This document shows positions 22,491 through 31,989 of a stretch of 64,000 bases of DNA, piece after piece. Both the position numbers and the translations under genes were made by a program. Under the pieces are notes generated by a model. It did not search any database. It was given only the letters and a program-made list of their open reading frames with translations, and was not told where the DNA came from. Position 1 is the stretch's first letter; each line of letters begins with the position of its first letter. Source of the DNA: Endothia cerciana (taxonomy: Eukaryota; Ascomycota; Sordariomycetes; Diaporthales; Cryphonectriaceae); contig JALRMH010000015.1 in NCBI GenBank assembly GCA_026119935.1, positions 62,001 through 126,000 on the forward strand. The letters are read 5' to 3'.

Positions 22491-22961
22491 CTTCAAGATA
22501 ATGCGCTGCCTTCCGGTTTCTTGCAATCGCAAAGTCGATCTTCTTCATCGAACATTGCGAGAATTTCTCCAGCTTAGTGATACCAGAGACATCCTGCGAC
22601 GCTGGTCATTTACTCTATTCAACCCTAAAGAAGCCATCTGCAAAGCTCTGCTGGCACAAATCAAGGTCACTCCGGAAGACTCGAGTACTGGGGTCCTGAA
22701 CAGCCTGTTCACAGGCTACATGATCTTTCCAATCACCACTGCGACTCGATGATAGCAGCATCACGAAACTCAAAATCATCGGCTGCTGCACTTTCAACAA
22801 GCCTCGAGGGAGTTCTTGACCAACGGCATGTTGTATTTGAGAGACGACTGATCTCGACTGACTTGAATGCACTAGGGGAGGCTGGCTCAGTCAGGAAGGG
22901 AAAAAGAAAGGCGTTCCGGAGGTGGTGGAGTAAATGCCCGGGAGGAAGGCTGATTTTGTGA

Positions 22962-24101
22962 CTCGTTAATCTGGAAACTTGTTCTCTACCTAATTTGAAA
23001 CACTTGTCTTTCACAGTCACCGAACGCAGCAGCAGCATCTTTTCCATAACTCATCATGTCGTGAACATAAGCCTCTCCCAGATTCACGAAGTGGTCAGCC
23101 ATCGAACGGAGCATCAGAATAATGCAAACCAAATCACCCCTCTTGGTACATGTAGGAACCAGGCAGAAACATCACTTCTCAGTGATCGTAACATTCCTAT
23201 TGTGGGAAGGAAAGCAGGCAGCATAGAACAATATAAGATCGGAAGTGACTGTAGTATTCCCTTTACCATTGGCCTCGCCCTTATCTTCCCCGTCATCACC
23301 TTCTTCGGACTCCGCCTCACTTCCCTCATGATAGCTGCTGGACTCAGAGTCGTTTCCACACACAAAATTAACAAACTCTTGTGTATTCTTCAGCAGATGG
23401 TTGGGATCACAGTTTGTGGCAGACTCCCATATACTATTGCAGCTCGGGCCCGAATTGTATTCGCATACTCGAGTAGGATCTCTTTCTTGCTGGCTGCATC
23501 TTGTCTGTGACGCTTCAAGAACTCGTATCATTCGCTGATTGTTTAATTATGATGACATTGTCGCTTGTGATCCTGTAACGATCACAATACCTCCGTGGTG
23601 ATAAGGGGCACGTGGAGCATTCCTCAATTTTATCTCCTTGAAAGCCATAACAATGTAGAAACTCCCTGGTGAAGTGAAATACCGGTTAACTTGGCTGATG
23701 ACACGAAGAGAAGTTGGCGTTTGGGTTATTCAACAGGAATCTCTTTTGACCTCGCTTCCAGTTGGGTATCCAAGAGGGTAATTGGCCATTGTTAGCCGTG
23801 CCACCTGCGAAGGCTGATCTCTCTGCTTGGTGTTTGCCAGAACAACACTCTTTCAACAACACACTTTCATCCTCCTAAAGGGTAACATAGGCATATAGGG
23901 TATCTCTGGGCTATGACAAGAAACCCTTTTGATACCTCATTCAAGTTGAGGCTAGAGCATTTGTCTTGAAATAGAGCCACACACGATGCCCAACAGCCAT
24001 CTCTTCATCATCAACAACTTCAAAGGAAAGCCAAACCCCCCCCCCCCCAAAAAAAACCTCGAAGTCTAGCTTCCTGTCGTGTAACGGCTCAATTAATCAA
24101 A
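22962..24101. other. intergenic with one doubtful frame
   Basis: It holds the doubtful minus-strand frame 23172-23531 (listed separately) and a C-run joined to an A-run at about 24036-24056, just upstream of the next gene. Otherwise nothing is seen. Confidence 0.45.
23172..23531 (-). CDS. doubtful small Cys/acidic protein
   Basis: An ATG-started frame of 119 aa with seven cysteines in its first half and a final CYS in a hydrophobic stretch, followed by a Ser/Glu/Gly/Asp-rich acidic part (SEAESEEGDDGEDKGE). It has no signal peptide and no recognised family. It could be a lone 3' exon, a relic or chance. The opposite-strand frame at 22995-23510 is less protein-like. Low certainty. Confidence 0.25.
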   Translation of the reverse strand: MIRVLEASQTRCSQQERDPTRVCEYNSGPSCNSIWESATNCDPNHLLKNTQEFVNFVCGNDSESSSYHEGSEAESEEGDDGEDKGEANGKGNTTVTSDLILFYAACFPSHNRNVTITEK

Positions 24102-25055
24102 ATGGATCCTGGCAATCTCGAGAGTAAGAACGGTGCCCGAGGTGAGGTCATAGGCCAGCGCCAGCATCAGGAGTCGTGCACATCCGAGCGTATCCTTCAT
24201 TGCGGCTGGGCGCAGGGCAAGCAGAATAAAGATGGTGTCATTCAAACCCCTGTTTCCAGAGTCATATATCCGGTTGCTATTCCCAACGGCGGTGATCCCA
24301 TGTTTGGTGCAGATGCAGCCTGGACTGGTAAGTAGGCCGCTATTCAACATCTCATCGGCGAAGCAGAGGTCTCCCTCTAAAGCATATTATCATCCGAAGG
24401 TGGAACGCTGACGGGATCTGCACACTCGGCAGACCAGACGGACTCCCCCATCCGCGATCCGTTCTTGAACGGGGATGTTCACGCCGAGGATTCGAGACCC
24501 GCCGACCAGCTAGCCTCCCACCTCCCCTGGTGCATCGAACCCGCTCAAGAGCCGAACAATAGCTGCTGGGATCCTCAAAAGCCCTCGACGGCTTCGGATA
24601 TTCAGAAGAGCGCCGACCTAGTCACCATGGAGGTTATCCACGGCGGCATTGCTCAGCATGGTCGACGAGGCATCCAGAAGGCAAATTTCAGGCCTAGGGC
24701 TCTTCGAACGACATTTCGGGGCCCCGAGCCTACAGCCGCGATCCAAAGCAGTCCATCTATCCCCGGAAGTCCTGGTGACATCCTGTACGGCCAAATCAGA
24801 CCTACTCGCAGGGGCGAGTGGTTCCTCAACATTCACCCATATCTTCTCATCCAGACCCGCGACCAACTGATATCGGAGATTGGAATACTGGAGGCATCAC
24901 CAGATTCATGGATGGAGAAAGGTCGAATCTCCAGGAGGCTGCGCCATAAATCTGCTATTGACTGGGCTGTGCTGCACCAGATTGAAGCGGGTTTCGTCAG
25001 GAACGGGGCTGAATTGGTCGAGGATGTAAGCAAGCTCAACGTTGAGGAGGCCTAG
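24102..25055 (+). CDS. orphan hypothetical protein
   Basis: A two-exon gene of 293 aa: 24102-24327 and 24400-25055. The 72-nt intron runs GTAAGT...GAAG in phase 1, and the sum is in frame. The ATG context is AAAATGGAT. The protein is hydrophilic with no signal peptide or membrane helix. The N-terminal half is polar and probably flexible. The C-terminal third is more ordered, with DILYGQIRPTRRGEW, FLNIHPYLLIQTRDQLISEIGIL and AIDWAVLHQIEAGFVRNGAEL, the last looking helical. No family was recognised and no function can be offered. Coherent splicing across two exons with intact frames supports a real gene. Confidence 0.6.
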
Positions 25056-25392
25056 GCATCGTGCAGCATAGTGCAGAACTTTTAGCTGAGGACCCTCGCC
25101 AATCCTCACTTCTTGTGTAGCAGAGGCAAGGAAGAGTTGAAGTGCGGGACATTCTAAGTGCGCATGGAAGACTTCTACGGAGGGTAGTCACGGACTTTTC
25201 GGGAGGGCCAGATATTGTTTACCGATCAAGAAACTGGAGAACAACACCCACTGAGGGTAATTCAGTATTGAAAAGAGTTTGAAACTGCCGCAAGAGTGAC
25301 ATTCTGCGTGACAGGTCGGTGATAATAATTATGGTGGGCAACTGACAACGCCCTGTCACACATCCTCTAGTCTTTTTCCCAGACTCATCTGA
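25056..25392. other. short convergent spacer
   Basis: 337 bp between the 3' ends of the orphan gene and the esterase gene. Presumed 3' UTRs; nothing else is seen. Confidence 0.6.
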
Positions 25393-26268
25393 TTATACTG
25401 CGAACAATAATCCCAAGCAGAGAGCCAAAGCTTCAAACAGAAGACCAGATAGATGCTCATTATGCGTTAGAGAAGATGCACCAGCCGTCGTCACTTGGCC
25501 GCTTCCAGTTTCATTGCCTCCACCAGCACCCGCTTTCACTTGGTCCACAATGAAATTGACCGCAGAAGTGCCGTTGTCCTGAACGTAGCTGAGATGAACT
25601 TCTATACTGCTGCCAGAGTCGCAGAAAGTATCGTTCGCGTTACAGTACGAAACCATTCTCTTGGCGACGGGGTCACAGCCAGCGGGGTTTTCGCGTGGAA
25701 AAACCTGAAGTTGTTTGCTTAGTTGTGGCACTGGGTGAATACATGAGAGCAAAGAACTCACTCCGTTCTTGGTGGATGTTCCTTGCAGGAAAGTCTCATT
25801 TGTGGACTTTGATGGATCACCCATCAAGATCGCAGCCGTGACTTTACTGGAGATACTCGTTGACAAAGCCTGCGTTATGTTGAATATTGACCCGTCCGTT
25901 CTCCCGCACAGCACATCTGCCGTGACCTGCGCGCCCTGCGAGTAGCCCATCAGGACTATCTTGCTGTCCGGACACCGCTTCGCGTAGTCCCTCACCAACT
26001 GGGTCATCGCCACCACGCCCATGTTCTCGGAGGAGGTATAATTTTCCAGTGTTGCTGGGTAGACGACGGGCACGATATCGGAGCCTGGGAACTGCTGCTG
26101 CACGTTCGTTGCAACTTCGCCGATGATTCCTGTCCCCGGCGGCTCGAGACTCGCCCTCGCGATGATCATATGCACTGCATTACCCGTAACACATGATGAA
26201 TTTGAGGCTGCTGAATTTTGAGCCGTTGCGGCAGCTATCAAGCCACTGAGGAGGACGATGGACAGCAT
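25393..26268 (-). CDS. cutinase/acetylxylan-esterase family (CE5) protein, probably GPI-anchored
   Basis: A secreted serine esterase of 272 aa from exons 25762-26268 and 25393-25704. The 57-nt intron is GTGAGT...TCAG in phase 0. The signal peptide is residues 1-17 (MLSIVLLSGLIAAATAQ). The alpha/beta-hydrolase nucleophile elbow GYSQGAQ gives Ser110. The C-terminal catalytic Asp and His are probably Asp194 (CNANDTFC) and His206 (EVHLSY), in the CE5 spacing. Paired cysteines flank these. After the catalytic domain comes a Gly/Ser-rich spacer and a hydrophobic C-terminus (LLFEALALCLGLLFAV), typical of a GPI signal, so it may stay on the membrane or wall. CE5 members hydrolyse cutin, acetylated xylan or other esters; which one cannot be told here. 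Confidence 0.9.
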   Translation of the reverse strand: MLSIVLLSGLIAAATAQNSAASNSSCVTGNAVHMIIARASLEPPGTGIIGEVATNVQQQFPGSDIVPVVYPATLENYTSSENMGVVAMTQLVRDYAKRCPDSKIVLMGYSQGAQVTADVLCGRTDGSIFNITQALSTSISSKVTAAILMGDPSKSTNETFLQGTSTKNGVSSLLSCIHPVPQLSKQLQVFPRENPAGCDPVAKRMVSYCNANDTFCDSGSSIEVHLSYVQDNGTSAVNFIVDQVKAGAGGGNETGSGQVTTAGASSLTHNEHLSGLLFEALALCLGLLFAV

Positions 26269-28321
26269 TATGTAGCGTTGGGCACAACAACAAGAATTAC
26301 ATATGCAGTATGGAAACTAAAGGAAGTGAACGACGAAGTATAGGGAGATATGAGATATTGCTTTCCAGGTTGGGGATGGTGACTTACATATAGAAGAGAG
26401 ATGAGGGTGGGCTCGGCTATCCGGGCAAAAATGTGAGGATGGATCAGACGAATAAGGCGTAGCCACAGAGCTCACACAATTGTTAGCATCACGATCGCCA
26501 GAAGTAGGAGAGGAATCCCAGTCATCCCGGAGGCAGGCAATATATTTTCACTTTTTCGAGTTTCTAGTACCCGCTAGTCTTGGGGTCGTCGGTCCCAAGG
26601 TAGCATGCACTAATGTGACTGGTGATGACCACTGAGCAAGTGGTTAGGAAGTATGGCCAGTAGCGCAAACGTCGTATTATGGCAGACGCTTTACGGCACG
26701 GGTCATTTGGTGCCAATAGGGTCCCATTGACCTTGAAACAGTCCAGGTTGCCATTGGTAGCTCGCAGAGATGGACAGATCTGGCGACAGACGATGGTGGA
26801 GACACAGCAACGGTGTGACCGACCAACAACATTGCATGGAGACGCAAAGGTGCGAGAACCAATCGCAACCGTGGGTGCATTCCGTCGAACTAGCGTAGGA
26901 CTGGGACAAGGGCCAACCGGACAAGGAAAGCTTGCGATTTGGGATGGACGCCTAAGGCTTCTAGGAAGTGCTGATCTAGAACACGCGATTGGCTGAGCTT
27001 AATGTTTCAGACGGGTTTCCGCACCAAGACCTGATTCTGTACTGATTTCACGTCTTGTCTCGCACAGTCTCTATGGGACCCGTCATTATTGGTCCCCAAA
27101 TCTGTTTTATCGACCCACAGACACGTTTTGTTTCCTCTGATGCATATGGAGGAGGTGGTAGGATTGTATAGCGCGGTAATGGCACGTTTGGGATGACACG
27201 CAGCTGAAATGTCGAGGTCTTCGTAGCATGATCGGCTTGATTGCGTTATATGGCAGTTTCTGAGAATAGAGAACTAGGACTGTATCAATCTCCAAGTTGT
27301 ATGACAATTAGGGCATAGTGCTCACCGTTCCTAGCTCATCCCTGACAGTTGTGTGAGCTATGAGCTAATGAGTTGAAGGCATCAATCAGCATGATGCCGA
27401 TTGGGATTTTCGAGATTCTCGAGGCCCGTGGATTAGTATAAGACACAGCTTCCGACATCCTGATAAGTTGCAATCATGGAACCTGCAACTGATGTCAAAA
27501 GGCTTGTAAATATCGAATTGTCTCATCGAGAAGCGAATGCAAGTGTAGGAGATGAATGTGGACTAACTGAAGAAATTGCCAACTCTTTTACCATGTTGCC
27601 CCCCCCCCCCCCAAAACGCTTTTGTTTCCTGTGTTCCTTTAAGGCAAACCCCGTTCCACGTCTTCACTATTACCACTGGCTACTCAGGTTGGGCGAGCTT
27701 ATATATTTAGGCTGTATCCAGTATTTTTAGCACATGATTGAGTTCCTCATGCTCTGTGTGTATAGCTTCTGTAGAGCTTAAGGAACAGACTGTCACTCAT
27801 ATACAATCAGAAGTAGTTAAATTGCTTAGCTCAAGAGCTTTTGTAATGCTAAGAGATGCACCTGTCACCCCTCATTGCGTGGATATTAGTACAACGACGT
27901 TCTAGGTAGCCGGGGAGCTGCGAACAGGAAAGGAGACTAGAAGAAAACCACCAAAGCCCCTCAAATACTACAGAGAAAAGAAAGAGAACACAGACGACAC
28001 ACTTCTCTGGATTATTAAAACAAAATGGAGAAGCCGAAGGAAGGTCCATGGATGAGAAGAAGACACGTTCGCCATCTGGTGCAAGCAAGGAGTGGGCGAA
28101 GGCCACTTACACCTGCTAGCTTTATCGATAAGTCTTACCTTTCTAGCTAGCTAGTGCCCTTTCTTTCCTTATAATATCTTACTTAATGATCGACAGTATC
28201 AAGTGTCAAGTTGAGCTACTGCGTCGTAAGGATCTTCATCTGCCGTGCAATTAGTGGAGTACAGATCGATCTGTTTAACCTTTTCTTCGCCATAACAACT
28301 TCGTGCCAACACGACTTCAAG
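26269..28321. other. gene-poor intergenic stretch
   Basis: Over 2 kb without a supported gene. It has a long C-run next to AAAA near 27600-27617 and AT-rich sequence from about 27700. Short frames at 26679-26996 (+) and 27849-28106 (-) show no domain or splice partner. Confidence 0.5.
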
Positions 28322-28807
28322 ATGTCCTCCCGTGATGAGACCGTCAACACCGTCCTGAGATTTTATCAAGAAATGACCCGCCACCCGTATCTAGACAATA
28401 GTGCACTCGTCGTACCGCCTCGAGACGGCTGGGACTCTATTAACGTGGAAGGAAAGAATGAAACTGTCCTCGACCTGCTTTACCACCTCCCATATCTCCG
28501 CCCGGACAGTGCGTCCGAGCGACTCCTCGTTCACTGGGAAACTATTCCGATCTGCTACTCTAACAGCCAAAACAGCGAAGAAATTTACCCTCTCCCGGCC
28601 CACTGCATCAACCTCACCCACGGCGTCGACCTAGAAGGCACAAGTTTGACTCTCGACACTAACGAAGGCACCATCACTGAGTTCTCTCACGTGGGATCCC
28701 ACATCACAGTACCTTGCGAGGAGTACGAGGCTCTACCTGAAGCAGGGAAATGGATGGCTCATCGCACAAAAACCATTACGAATCCGGATGCAGGACTGTT
28801 CGACTGA
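28322..28807 (+). CDS. conserved-type fungal protein of unknown function
   Basis: A single-exon frame of 161 aa starting CAAGATGTCC, a good fungal context, with an in-frame upstream ATG at 28211 judged less likely. The protein opens MSSRDETVNTVLRFYQEM and continues with VPPRDGW, TVLDLLYHLPYLRP, LLVHWETIPICY, YPLPAHCINLTHG and GTITEFSHVGSHITVPCEEYEALPEAGKWMAHRT. This resembles uncharacterised ascomycete proteins in which a similar core is followed by a longer C-terminus; here the frame stops soon after MAHRT, so the copy may be shortened. It has no signal peptide or membrane helix. Function unknown. Confidence 0.7.
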   Translation: MSSRDETVNTVLRFYQEMTRHPYLDNSALVVPPRDGWDSINVEGKNETVLDLLYHLPYLRPDSASERLLVHWETIPICYSNSQNSEEIYPLPAHCINLTHGVDLEGTSLTLDTNEGTITEFSHVGSHITVPCEEYEALPEAGKWMAHRTKTITNPDAGLFD

Positions 28808-30068
28808 GATATTTTGTTCCTGTTCGGGCTCAGGACTGGTAGACTGCCTTCTAAACGGGGACCAAATATATGTTTGTTCAATTATCTAGATATATGCCCA
28901 CTCAGAGAGCTGATGTGCCAGGGTGTTTTTGCGACCCCACTCAGCTGTATATATCTCAAGGGTTCAGTCCCCCGTCGGGCCCTTGTGAAGAATTAGTCCT
29001 TGAGCTCAAATTGGTCACTGTTTGGGATCCCGCCCCTTTGCCTTTGCACCCCTATTTTCTGACACAATGGCAAGGCGTGAGAAGATTTATATGATTTATA
29101 TGCCTTACTCTCGTATCAACGACCATTGTAACCTGGAATAGTGTGTGACTTATTCAGCTTTATGGACTATCCGTTAGACTCTGTCCATGAGCGTGTTTAT
29201 ACTTTTCGCTCGTGGTTGCGCAAGTGTCTCACGAGCACTAGAACCACTCCTAGTGGAAGTGCCGCCCTTTGGAGTGGCGACCGCCACTATGTTCAACTGT
29301 GCTGTGGATGCTACTACAGTGTGCCGTCAGAGATAGGTTGAGATTCCTAAGTTGTAGATTATGCGCAAGGTATCCCTGGTAGGTAAGTCAAGTCTATGAC
29401 ACCGAGGTTCTGGCCACCCCTAGGTTTCGTCCACTTGGCCTTGTAGTAGAATGCAGTAGCTGACGTGAAGCCGAGTATAATGGAATACTACTTGTCCTTG
29501 CTTTATCAGGCTTATTCCTGATATATTTAGGTAGATTCGATATGTCCCCGTGTATAAAATCCAACCAGATGTTGCAATATCTTAATATACTGACCTAAGT
29601 CGTAAGCCACACCCTTTCATCCGAGACGCATCTTCTCATATACATGCAAGCAAACACTCATTCATATACAGTGCTAAATCCTGGGGGTAGGCCAAATCTG
29701 CAGTGGGTTTCTTGGTCGGCTAGTCGCCTTCATATATTCTGGCCGCGCGATTGTAGACGGAGGTCTGATGTCTCTTGTACACAAGGCTGCCACCCTTGGC
29801 TTGCCCCGCAATGACTACACCCCGACAAAGATGATTATGTACATGTCTATAAATTACTTTGAATCTGAAATCGACGACACATTCGGCCTTCGAAATTCCA
29901 TCCTGTCTCTACTTGCTTCACTCGACCTTTACCTGTCCCTCCCGTTTGCATCACCTCGTCTCTAAGAACATTTCATTGAACAGCTCCTCTTCCTTCCTTT
30001 CCTTATCAGTGCAATTCATTTTATCAGAGATGATGTCAATATGCTTCAATAGCAGTCTTTGCGTTGCT

Positions 30069-30089
30069 AATATATATATATATATATAT
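30069..30089. repeat. (TA)n microsatellite
   Basis: About ten uninterrupted TA units in an AT-rich intergenic region. Confidence 0.85.
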
Positions 30090-30251
30090 TGCTGTCAATG
30101 TCGTGGCGGAAGATAACGTCTCCTTCAACATGTTTCCGGCGATTACTGCTGGAAGCCTTGCTGCGAACCTAGGATAGACAGAAGTTTGTTTCATAGCCTT
30201 ATTCTGCCTTGCTTTAACGACACCGCCTAATCCATCCCCACCAACGGAAAT

Positions 30252-30629
30252 CTAAGGCACGGTGAGTGCCACTTTCGAGTTCGAGGACAGAAATATTAGG
30301 GGGCCTGTGAGGACGCTCCTGTCTACTTCTACCTTCGCTTGCACCAGAGGGCTGGCGCCTCCTGGGTTGGATAAGCCACAGTGGTTGGACGGTACAGCTG
30401 ATTGCTGTGTTTGAGTGCCGCCTAAGCTATCCTTGCTTTGCCTGAACAGCTCATCCGAAAGACGCTGCCGCTGTGCCTCCCTATGTTCCTCATCATGGTG
30501 CAGGTTGGGCGGGAATTGTGCGATGCGGTCACGGATCTCATCGCGCCGGGTCCGTTCTCGGTCAATGTTTTCAGCAGATAATGGGTCATCTGAAGTCACT
30601 GAGACTTTCTGTTGAACGTCATTGACCAC
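30252..30629 (-). CDS. doubtful frame, possible 3' exon
   Basis: About 125 residues with a polar, charged N-terminal half (ENIDRERTRRDEIRDRIAQF, HHDEEHREAQRQRLSDELF), which looks like genuine coiled-coil coding sequence. The frame opens with GTG, not ATG; a TAA lies a few codons upstream, and a GTAAG just before it could serve only as a 3' splice AG. It could be the last exon of a gene whose 5' part was not recognised, or a relic. No family recognised. Confidence 0.25.
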   Translation of the reverse strand: MVNDVQQKVSVTSDDPLSAENIDRERTRRDEIRDRIAQFPPNLHHDEEHREAQRQRLSDELFRQSKDSLGGTQTQQSAVPSNHCGLSNPGGASPLVQAKVEVDRSVLTGPLIFLSSNSKVALTVP

Positions 30630-31989
30630 AGCCGGTCCGGGTTTTGGATCTTACTATCTTTGAGATAAGAGTCTTCGACCTTATCTCTGGCATTCCCCAT
30701 ACAACAGGCTTGTCGCAAGAGATTGAACAGTGGAAGGGTGAGCTAGTTCCGCCAGTCTGGCGGGAATTATGAGACCTGTAACGACGCTCATCGCCCAAAC
30801 GGTTCGGTCCCTGTGGGGTGAGACACATATTCTCAAAGTATGGGCGCCTAGGTATCCAGAGTGAGAGGTGTTTTAGCTTGATGGAGCTCTTCAGCGGAGA
30901 AGACGAGGATGAGGATCCCCTTCCGGAAGCAATGGTCCATAGGACACATCATAACCAGGGGGGCCAGCCATGAATGGGCATGTACAACTTTGTCAAGATA
31001 CTAATGATGTGTAGCCAATAGAGTGGATGATCTCTCATAGGGTCGTTTGTGTATTTCTGCTCCCTTTCCTCAAGTCATGTCTTTCTTGAGCACACCCCTC
31101 TGGACAGTATCGTCGTGTCCCTTCTCGCCCACGACGCTGGTCATGTGCCTCCCCTTCCGCATGCCATGAACCCCGTCAAGTGTTTCTCTTCCGAAATTTT
31201 GAAACCTTACACCCATCATCTCCTCAGTCAGAAGTACCGTCCTTCACGAAGACTTTGGCGCTGAGTAGGCTCGAGACAATGGTTCAGCCCAAGTCACAAA
31301 CGGTGATACTCCCCGTCGTCCCATAGCTGGCCACAAACCCGGCACCTATTGAGCTGAGCCGAGCGCGTGCGTCTCCTACATTGAGGGGTGTTTTGGGAAT
31401 GGCCCAGACATATAGCATGTGATCATGAGCTTATCAAGAGCGGCGACATTTTCAGGACGAGGAGAAGTTCGACGAGGGACTCAAAGGGGTTGCCGAATGT
31501 GAAGTGGTGAAAGATAGTGATTAGGGGAAGGCCCATCCGCTGGAGAGACATAATTGAAAGGTACGTCGCTTTACTAGGAGAATTCCGATGAGATCTTTCT
31601 TTTGAAATGTATATTATCTGTAATCATCTCCCAAATGGCTCTTATCGTGATAATTGTTTCAGCGGCTTTTGAGGGACAACTCGCAGATGCCGTCCAGAAT
31701 AGCTCACTGCCCCGTGGTGGACGTCCCCTCGCGAAAGGGGCATCTTGATGAGCGGTAGATTTTCAATAAGATATGTTACTGCTCGATACCCGACTAAAGC
31801 AGACACCCTTCAACTCGCAGACTGCTACGCGCTCAGAGTGCCCTTGGCTGTGTTTCCTCGTATTCTTCGCCCCTCCACGGCCTGTCTCTCTCCGTCTTCA
31901 TACCAGCCTGGTGTATCGGCACCGACCGCTTTCTCGCCGTAGCCCTGCCCACGAGACGGGCATACCCTGTACGAGAGTTTCATGCATCG

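Larger units (their letters stand above)
20142..22961 (+). pseudogene. NACHT/STAND NTPase (NLR-like) pseudogene
   Basis: A decayed fungal NLR-type gene. The N-terminus MDPLYALGLTVNTLAVVQG is the usual start of SesA/NACHT-type heterokaryon-incompatibility or immunity proteins. The Walker A region at 20926-20949 reads SRKPSSRKST, where families have Gly at three sites, and a TAG at 20890-20892 replaces the Trp codon expected before LTSSEDIYWIS. The Walker B region FFIDGLDE is at about 21575-21600. Later fragments (FIAYWFARQKDPDYA near 22100-22140 and VDLLHRTLREFL near 22530-22565) match the C-terminal side of the family's conserved core. Many stops and frame changes lie between. The Gly-to-Arg/Ser and Trp-to-stop changes are all G-to-A, mostly in TpG context, as RIP produces. 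Two inserts interrupt it (21006-21228 and about 22255-22490). Confidence 0.85.
28808..31989. other. long gene-poor AT-rich stretch
   Basis: About 3.2 kb holding a (TA)n microsatellite at about 30069-30089, a short direct repeat GATTTATATG at 29084-29101 and one doubtful minus-strand frame (30252-30629, listed separately). Nothing else is supported. Confidence 0.5.

Noticed and set aside
22995..23510. Plus-strand frame of 171 residues
   Set aside because: It opposes a more protein-like minus frame and has no recognisable family.
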